DNA from: Amorphochlora amoebiformis
Lineage: Eukaryota; Cercozoa; Chlorarachniophyceae
Direction: 5' to 3'
DNA length: 64,000 nt
Assembly (NCBI GenBank): GCA_054601695.1
Contig: BAAHQB010000028.1
Coordinates: 1,167,685-1,231,684, forward strand
How positions within the stretch are numbered: position 1 is the stretch's first letter; each line of letters opens with the position of its first letter. The notes beneath the pieces are model-generated. The model saw only the letters and a program-made list of their open reading frames with translations. It was not told the DNA's origin and searched no databases. Position numbers and translations under genes: made by a program. Below are positions 1 to 64,000 of the stretch, piece by piece.

Positions 1-328
1 AATTATGTTTGTTTGAGATATACTCTCACATTCACTTAAAACGTGAAGAAATATGTGTATTTATACTTGTGTATACAATGCATAGAAATATATATATATA
101 TATACCAAAATTATGTTTGTTTAAGGTATGCTCTCACATGCATACAAAACGTGTAGACATATGTTTATTTATACTTATATATACAATGCCTACATATATA
201 TATATATATATTAATAATAATAATAATAGTAATAATAATATATATATATATATATATATATATTTAGGTAGATACATATTTGGATGAACATGAACATAAC
301 ACACAAATAATATGAAATACATATATAT

Positions 329-371
<43 letters not shown>

Positions 372-579
372 ACCTTGTTCTTATATACATATAACCCAAT
401 ATATATATAAGATATAAATATATATATTTATTATACAATATTCACACAAAAATTGAATACATCTAAACACCACCTGCATTTAGTAAGAGGGAAAATATAT
501 ATTATACAAAAATTCACACTAAAATTGAATACATCTAAACATATACATACATACATAAAATTAAATATATATATTTTAC

Positions 580-630
<51 letters not shown>

Positions 631-979
631 TATACATCTATATGCATATATATGCATATAATATATCATATATATTACATCTATATATATGTATATATTT
701 ATATATGTGTATATGTGTATATGTGTATATATATGTATATATAAACGTATATATTAACATAAGTTTCTATGTATATCTCCGAGTATATATATATATATAA
801 TATGTGTATATGTAGATATATTAATCTATACATATATATATGTATATACATATGTTCTTATATATATGTATATATATATATATATATTTAGAAATCTTTA
901 TATGTATATATGTATATATATATATATTTATATATATATATATATATATCTAATTATTTATGCATGTGTATGTATATTG

Positions 980-1015
<36 letters not shown>

Positions 1016-1182
1016 GTGTGTATAATTTTTAAAAAAAAATTTCCATAGGAATATTGATCTTTATTACATAATATGTAAATACATACATACAGATATGTAC
1101 ATATGCGTATGAGAGTATATATATATATATATATGCATACATATATTTTATATATATATAATTTACATACAAGTATTTATGT

Positions 1183-1235
<53 letters not shown>

Positions 1236-1278
1236 GTGTGTATATTTTAGGTACATTCATACATACAATTCGCTACAT

Positions 1279-1329
<51 letters not shown>

Positions 1330-1420
1330 GTCAAAAAACTATGTGTATATATTATTTACATACATACATGTATATGTATATACATACACATATATATATA
1401 TATAATATATATATATATAT

Positions 1421-1464
<44 letters not shown>

Positions 1465-1600
1465 AACCTCTCCTAAAGTCTCTGCGGCTTCTAATGCGAA
1501 TGCTCGTATACATATATATACACATATTTTTATATATATATATATATATATTATATAAACCTCTCCTAAAGTCTCTGCGGCTTCTAATGCGAATGCTCGT

Positions 1601-1642
<42 letters not shown>

Positions 1643-1643
1643 C
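1..1643. repeat. TA-rich sequence downstream of the last confident exon of the first minus-strand gene
   Basis: Almost entirely (TA)n, TATG/TACA variants and a short TAA run. It holds a diverged direct repeat (about 1-90 versus 104-190, each starting with AATTATGTTTGTTT). It also holds two truncated copies of the exon at 1644-1707. A possible further minus-strand exon lies at 437-473 (acceptor AATGCAG, reading VVFRCIQFLCEY, phase-compatible), with a partial copy of it at about 515-550. No terminal exon or stop could be placed, so the gene may continue past the left edge. Confidence 0.6.
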
Positions 1644-18908
<17,265 letters not shown>

Positions 18909-19052
18909 TCTAAGAGTAATACCCGTCAAGATTATGACTGGAGGTCACAGAAACGACTGCATCGAAAAGAAAATGAAATGAGTACCATGACCACTTGCTT
19001 GGGGCGGAAGCCATGCGAAGGAGGGCTGGATAGGTGAGTTCGGGCGAGGCTA

Positions 19053-19212
19053 GATTTGCATATTTTGCAATTTTAGTACTTACAGGCCGCCAATGATCCA
19101 AATTCAAACCATAAATAATTAACCTTGTGAACACAATGGATAAGACTGCTAGATGCGGTGGAATCCCCATCAGCAGCGCCCGGAACGATGATCCGGAAGG
19201 CTGTGGCGGCAT
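19053..19212 (-). CDS. Small single-TM protein, first exon (remainder uncertain)
   Basis: An ATG at 19212 opens MPPQPSGSSFRALLMGIPPH, followed by a hydrophobic helix (LAVLSIVFTRLIIYGL) and NLDHWRP. It runs to a perfect GTAAGT donor after 19084, giving 43 codons. Downstream, a TACTAAA branch-like motif and an acceptor at about 19050 would join a proline/serine-rich second exon ending in TGA near 18945. Reading through instead reaches a stop at 18910. I cannot decide between them. It starts 126 bp from the divergent proteasome gene. Topology suggests a small organelle- or ER-membrane subunit, but I do not recognise the family. Confidence 0.45.
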
Positions 19213-19338
19213 TAATTCTGGATTCCGAATCTCGAATTTAATATTCGATTCCGGATCCCGGGATTGACAGGTAGAGATTCGTGGAGATTATTGCTCTGCT
19301 CGTCTCGTCTCCTGCATCTCGACTCTCCCAGTTGCGTG
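19213..19338. promoter_or_regulatory. Bidirectional promoter region with imperfect palindrome
   Basis: Only 126 bp separate the two divergent start codons. It contains an imperfect inverted repeat (GGATTCCGAATCTCGAATTT against AATATTCGATTCCGGATCC) centred near 19240. The side next to the proteasome gene is CT-rich. No TATA-like element is placed at a convincing distance. Promoter function is inferred from position. Confidence 0.5.
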
Positions 19339-20524
19339 ATGGACAGGGCTTTCTTTACCGATCCGCACTCGTACTTCGGGACCAACCCGCGGAAAGAGCT
19401 GGAAAAACAGGATGCAGAGCTGATGAGAGAGATATCTCTCACTAGCGCCACCCGTTTTCCGCTTCTAAAAGCTCCTTCCATGACAAAAGCCAGCGCTTTC
19501 CCTAAGGTCTGTGATACTTTTTTTCTGGGTGCGATCTAGGCGGGTTCTGGTGGTGATAAGTGAATATGGGTTAGTGGTAGCGATTTCTCATGATAATAAG
19601 CCAGTATGTTGTGGTTGGAATATCAGCTTACCGACAAGGGAGGACAGAGATATGTATCTGAGGCCAACCCAGCGATCAAGTTCTCCCACGGAACCACCAC
19701 CCTCGCGTTTGTCTTCAAGGGTGGTGTGCTTGTCTCTGTAGACTCTCGAGCCAGTATGGGTTCATACATTGGTAATACACCTGTGATCACTCTTCGATTT
19801 CCTAAATACGTGCAACATCAGGATCGGGAACTGTGAAAAAGGTGATTCCGATTCACAAGTATCTCATCGGTACCATGGCTGGAGGTGCGGCAGACTGCTC
19901 GTTCTGGGAGCGCAATCTCGCTATGCAGTGTCGCTTACACGAACTTCGTGAGGGGAAGAGGATCTCCGTTGCGGCAGCCTCCAAACTTCTAGGGAACGTT
20001 GTTTTCCAGTACCGAGGTTATGGGTTGAGTATGGGGACTATGATTGCTGGAATGGATGAAAAAAAGGGTCCTGCCTTGTTCTACGTTGATAGTGATGGAA
20101 CAAGGTTGAAAGGAAACTTGTTCTCGGTTGGATCTGGAGCTACCTATGCGTACGGTATATTGGACAACGAATATGACCCGGTATCTCTCACTTGTGCAAA
20201 CTGATTCATGTGCTAATTAGCATCTTCTCAGGATATGGATGAGAAGGCCGCTGTAGAACTGGGCAAACGGGCTATTTATCATGCCACTCACCGAGATGCA
20301 TATTCTGGAGGAACCATCAACAGTAATAAGATCCTTTCTCGACTACGAATATTTTAATCGATTGCATTAACTCTCCAGCTTTCGTCATCCGTGAGTCCAC
20401 AGGCTATGAACAGGTGTTTAAGGGTGATATGAACGAGCTTCACTACGGGCAGTACGCTGAAGAGGCTGCTGCGGAGGCTGCCGCGGAGGCAGGCGATGCA
20501 AAAGTTTCGATGGATGAGAGCTAG
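19339..20524 (+). CDS. PSMB5: 20S proteasome subunit beta type-5
   Basis: Five exons (19339-19506, 19627-19771, 19822-20180, 20232-20322, 20379-20524) join in frame to 302 aa ending in TAG. The product is the chymotrypsin-like catalytic beta subunit of the 20S core, a threonine protease made with a propeptide that is removed autocatalytically. Here the propeptide is 78 residues and the mature chain starts at Thr79 in [16 protein letters not shown]. Catalytic Asp17 (Asp95, in SVDSRAS) and Lys33 (Lys111, in [14 protein letters not shown]) fall exactly where the family requires. [18 protein letters not shown] and [20 protein letters not shown] are further beta-5 signatures. The C-terminus carries an Ala/Glu-rich extension ([16 protein letters not shown]) beyond the usual fold. 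Introns are 50-120 nt and free of TA tracts. The start codon lies in GCGTGATGG, 126 bp from the divergent minus-strand gene. Confidence 0.97.
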
Positions 20525-20677
20525 ACCTTGAAGTGGTGCGCTGGACTGGCGTGATAATTTTTTCTGTGACATTTTCAACAAATCAAGCTAATCTCTTCTA
20601 TTATGTAATATTTAGCTACTAAGTATAGTCTAGATAGTAGTCACTGGAGTCAGTATCTCCAGCCTAATTACAAATAT

Positions 20678-20710
<33 letters not shown>

Positions 20711-20751
20711 GTGTATATATATATATTATTACATATATATATGTATATACT

Positions 20752-20798
<47 letters not shown>

Positions 20799-21236
20799 GA
20801 ATATCTGGAATATCAGCGTTTGAATTTAACTAGTAAATAATTTGGCTAGATCATATCTAGCATATATCCGATGATCATCGGATCATGGCCTCAGTGATTC
20901 AATATGTGTATATTACTATGATTCCATTTGCAATTTTCAGGCTGGGTCTGGTCAAAAGGCTCTAGACCCACTCGACTAGTGTTACAAGCGCATACTAGTC
21001 TGATTTACTATCATTCGTTCATTAGCGGGAATGTCTAGAATGTAAACAATCTAGATATGTATATTGAGTGCACGTTAATTCTAGTCAAACTGATGCCGTC
21101 AAAGTGGCTGGCGCAAAATGGGCAAGTTACAGCACATCAAAAGGAGAGGTTTAGACGTTTTAAGACACAATATAATTACATATGTACCTCTTGCATGTCG
21201 AGCAAGCAAACACGCAAGCTTAATCTATTTCGCATC
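20525..21236. other. Intergenic region after the proteasome gene
   Basis: The 3' flank of the proteasome gene is followed by a TA block (20660-20790). It contains a perfect 14-bp palindrome, CCGATGATCATCGG, at about 20869-20882. A 73-codon plus frame at 21057-21278 overlaps the antisense ubiquitin-like gene, has no recognisable features and is not called. Confidence 0.6.
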
Positions 21237-21638
21237 TCAACAAAGCTTTTGAGTGTTGTAGTGATTTGTATGTATTAACACAATCGTGTCAGCTTGGTTG
21301 AGTGGGAAGGCCCCGATCTTGGAATCCTCGCGGAGTATTCTTCCTCGGTGTACTAATATCGAACCATCCAGCTTCCAGATTTCATTTCCACTGAGATGAC
21401 GCACGATATCCCCGACTCGATCCCCGACTGAAACACACACCTTGAAAAGATTCCCAGAATTGGCCTCTCGAACCTTCAGCTTCACTTCCTCTCGTGCGAG
21501 AGTACAGGGCTTGGCCGTCTCACCAGATGACGCTTTGGCTCCCACGGACTCCAAAATCATAGGATATGGAGAGAAACATTTCTGCCGCTTGAGAGAGCGG
21601 CAGATCCCTAGCGGGGAGGCCCTCTTTCGGCCTAGCAT
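21237..21638 (-). CDS. Ubiquitin-like fold protein, single exon
   Basis: An uninterrupted 133-codon frame of normal composition lies in the gene-dense island. After a basic, Ser/Pro-containing N-terminal 55 residues, the second half follows the beta-grasp pattern of ubiquitin-like domains. VKLKVREANSGNLFKVCVSV (strands 1-2) is followed by GDRVGDIVRHLSG (helix), WKLDGSILVHRGRIL (the 'L.y.GriL.d' motif), EDSKIGAF and the final strand ADTIVLIHT. No C-terminal di-glycine is present (it ends NTQKLC), so it should not be conjugated. It is more likely a domain protein or adaptor. It is divergent from the membrane-protein gene, with about 130 bp between start codons. Confidence 0.65.
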   Translation of the reverse strand: MLGRKRASPLGICRSLKRQKCFSPYPMILESVGAKASSGETAKPCTLAREEVKLKVREANSGNLFKVCVSVGDRVGDIVRHLSGNEIWKLDGSILVHRGRILREDSKIGAFPLNQADTIVLIHTNHYNTQKLC

Positions 21639-21766
21639 GGCCCGGTGGCAAGAAATGAGGAAAGATGGAAGGTGTTAACCAGTCACGGGACTGTCACGCA
21701 AGCTGTCACTCATCGTTCATCTCGATGACTGGGTGTCCCGCGGCTGTCCTTAGTGTAGGCGAGCGG

Positions 21767-23257
21767 ATGGCTCCCCATGCGAATCAGATGGAACTGATGG
21801 AGGCGCGGGGCTCGCGTGCGCACGGAAAGGTGGCTCCAGTCGTTCTCCTCGTGGTATGTGACCTATTTCACTTTACTACTGAGTGTCAGTGACTTTTCGT
21901 ACTTTTTACACGCTAGGCACTCGTCTTACTCTCGGGGTTCCGGCCTGAGAGAACGTTTGCCAGACCAAAATCGGGCCTGGGAGCTTTTCTTCGACGTCGA
22001 GGGGCTTCGAATGGAGGTGAAAAGACCTCTGCCACAAGGAGCCAAGTGCCCAAGGGATCTACAAAGCCAAGGAGGACATGGCTACGGAGACTGAGGCGGC
22101 TGAAGACCCAGCCGGAAGAGAAAAGAGCTTCACCTGAGATGCCAAAGTACTCTGCAGCTGTATGTTTGTACTCTTATCTTACCTTCAGTGATGTTGCAGC
22201 GTTATACTTATCCTCTTGGGTATCGGTCAAGTCTGTGCTCTGTTAACGATAAACTGGATCCATAGGGAAGACGTCCGCCTCAAAGTAATATCTACCCCGA
22301 CAGCTCGATCAATGCCATGCTAAGGTGTCTATATTAGGCCCTTGAGAGTCCTTCAGAGGCACGTCGGGCGCGTATAAAGTGCCTGTCGAAGTTTGTCACA
22401 CTGCCTCTCTACGATAAGTTCCTCGTCTATGTCATAATAATGTTTGGCTTGGAACTGTCGCTGGCAGTCACGTGCTGGGGATTGAACGTGAGAACTCGTG
22501 CTACTCTTGTGGAATTCCTAATGTAAATTTCAACAGGTAAGGGGTAGAGTCGTAATCGACACCAAGGAAGTGATGAACCAAGTGATTCCAGTCGTGAGGA
22601 TATATCTAGGGGGTAGCCTCTCGTTCTACCTTGTCCAGGTCTCTGAATAAAATTCCAATCGCAAGTGTGAGGAGGTGATCTTTACTAACGCCACTTTATG
22701 GTGGTTTCGTGAAATCAGTATGACATGGGTTGGCCAGCCGTCTTTCGCTCCGTCTCCGTTGCTGGGCTGATCGCCGTGGCCTTTGTTGCGTCGCGAATCT
22801 ACGTTCGGTATCCGAACAGAGAGGCATGCTTCGCCGATATTGGGGTATGAAATGTGTTCAGCCACCTCCATTAAACACACCTACCTTAGTCAAAATATTG
22901 ATTTTAAGATGATACTCTTCTGGATTGGTGTCGGTTTGACGCCGTGCTGTCGCCGGAAGAGGGTTAAGGGCAAGCATGGGATAGCCTTTCATATCTTCGT
23001 AGGTATGGCGGCTATTAACACCACAGGACCTATCATCCAGCAATGATGTCTCATAGAATAAACCCAATTGCAATAATTCCAGTGTACTTAATATCGCTGC
23101 AGCTAGTGCAGATTGTGGCTGGACTGAAGGTATGGACTTTCTATTTATACAATTTGGACAGTTTCTCCAACTGCCTTAGGCTTCAATTTTTCATACCAAT
23201 ATTGAAACCCTTTTCACCATGACTCTAACCTCTCCTTCCTTTTACTCACTTGTTTAA
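21767..23257 (+). CDS. Unrecognised multi-transmembrane protein, nine exons
   Basis: Exons 21767-21853, 21917-22159, 22266-22284, 22357-22508, 22537-22638, 22719-22844, 22909-23002, 23041-23129 and 23180-23257 join in frame to 329 aa ending in TAA. The N-terminus (PVVLLVALVLLSGF) is followed by a strongly basic region (RRTWLRRLRRLKTQPEEKR). Hydrophobic segments then follow: YDKFLVYVIIMFGLELSLAV, VIPVVRIYLGGSLSFYLV, VAGLIAVAFVASRIYV, MILFWIGVGL, and INPIAIIPVYLISLQLVQI. I do not recognise the family; the last segment recalls the C-terminal helices of lipid-enzyme families such as ELO, but no His-box is present. Introns are 28-106 nt; the 28-nt one (22509-22536) is doubtful. The end is also uncertain: without the last splice, the frame stops at 23222. 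Confidence 0.62.
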
Positions 23258-24211
<954 letters not shown>

Positions 24212-24213
24212 GT

Positions 24214-32923
<8,710 letters not shown>

Positions 32924-33414
32924 TTTACATGTGGTGCACTACTTTTAGGTTAAAAATTCCGACCGCGAATTTATAAATTAATTAAAAAACCCTGACAACG
33001 GCAGTAAGAAGACGTTTTGGTCTCTTGCATGTGTCTATATCTAGTATATGCAGGACATTTCACACGTACTAGGTTTTAGGTATACAGACAGATACATACG
33101 TACGTATACGCCGTCGGTGCCCCACCGACGAGCCGTAGCCTAGTGGTGTTACCGCTAACACTAGGTTTTGCATTTGACGTGAGTACGGAATACGCATATA
33201 CGTACTCACATATACGTGTAGTACGCCAAATTACTAGAATAATTACGTGCGTATACGTATGATAGTTACGTATCCAACTTACGGTAGATCGTATTCTTTT
33301 ACTTGCACAGTGTATTGTAACAATCTACGTATGTATATATACTATATCTAGTATATACACACATACGTACGTACGTATATATCAATCAATGCATATATAA
33401 ATATGTGTGTATGT

Positions 33415-33469
<55 letters not shown>

Positions 33470-33802
33470 ATAGTAGTAATAGTTAGTATACGTACACGTA
33501 TATGTACGTACGCGAGCTTAAGCTTGCACACCTACGAGAATTTAAAATGATCACAGTATCGAGAGTACGCATGCGTACGAACACAATCGTCAGTCACAGC
33601 TGCACACAATCGCTCTGATATAACTTGAGTCAGTGTCACTAGCCTAGCACGATATTAATTAGTACACGAGGCTAGACTTGATACGTACGTATGCATATCA
33701 TGTTAAGGTTGAAGGTCTACACGTGCTACGCACGTATAAATATAATTTAATCAATTTCATTGACTGAAGTTAATCTAGTTTATATAATCAGGCAGCCTAG
33801 GG
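32924..33802. other. Intergenic region between the convergent kinase and SAC3 genes
   Basis: About 880 bp, less TA-rich than the introns and unusually rich in ACGT/TACGTA words (for example ACGTACGTACGTATA near 33366). It includes a hairpin with 9-bp arms, GTGAGTACG at 33179-33187 and CGTACTCAC at 33201-33209, and a (TA)n tract at 33423-33466. No coding signal. Convergent genes imply both terminators lie here; I see no decisive polyadenylation signal. Confidence 0.55.
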
Positions 33803-63764
<29,962 letters not shown>

Positions 63765-63805
63765 GCGACTGGAGAGCTGGAATGTAAGTTTGCAATATAT
63801 TATCC

Positions 63806-63836
<31 letters not shown>

Positions 63837-63958
63837 AATATATACATATGTGTGTATTTATATGTATATTATATATATACATGTATATGTATATATGTAT
63901 TATAACATATATGTATGGTGTTTGGAAGTGCGGATGGAGACGACATGTAATTATGTGA

Positions 63959-64000
<42 letters not shown>

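Noticed and set aside
22266-22361. In-frame TAG in the membrane-protein gene (pseudogene or recoding)
   Set aside because: A 72-nt intron from 22285 to 22356 with a good acceptor (CCTTCAG) removes the stop and keeps frame. Other genes here use TAG as a normal stop.

Overview
This is nuclear DNA from an intron-rich eukaryote, most likely a unicellular alga or other protist. The lineage cannot be fixed from the sequence. The evidence is a eukaryotic 20S proteasome beta-5 gene, a SAC3/GANP-type mRNA-export gene, a TKL-type kinase, GT-AG introns throughout, and interstitial TTAGGG arrays of the common eukaryotic telomere type. Most of the window is (TA)n and related simple sequence. Nearly all long AT-rich reading frames are therefore meaningless, and the real genes are chains of 26-360 nt exons inside TA-saturated introns. 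I assembled the gene models by hand from splice sites and reading-phase agreement. Every internal junction I list keeps the frame.

Layout. (1) About 1.6-17.4 kb, minus strand: a 23-exon gene, at least 453 aa, with a small beta-type N-terminal module followed by helical (TPR/ARM-like) repeats. Its 3' end is not found. (2) 18.9-19.2 kb, minus: a small one-TM protein, divergent from (3) 19.3-20.5 kb, plus: proteasome beta-5, five exons, 302 aa, catalytic residues intact. (4) 21.2-21.6 kb, minus: a ubiquitin-like-fold protein, divergent from (5) 21.8-23.3 kb, plus: an unrecognised multi-TM protein, nine exons. (6) 24.2-32.9 kb, plus: a protein kinase, 19 exons, 449 aa, all major kinase motifs present. 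(7) 33.8-63.8 kb, minus: one SAC3/GANP (MCM3AP-like) gene of about 53 exons and 1347 aa spread over 30 kb, convergent with the kinase.

The 18.5-24 kb island has compact genes with 28-120 nt introns and almost no TA. The three large genes have introns of about 100-1700 nt packed with TA tracts, TTAGGG-like arrays, GA/CT tracts and TAA arrays. The most unusual pattern is repeated duplication of exon edges: fragments carrying one exon boundary plus its flanking TA tract recur one to four times in the adjacent intron. I see this at about ten independent exons in three genes. It looks like a recurrent mutational process tied to the TA tracts and deserves a proper search.
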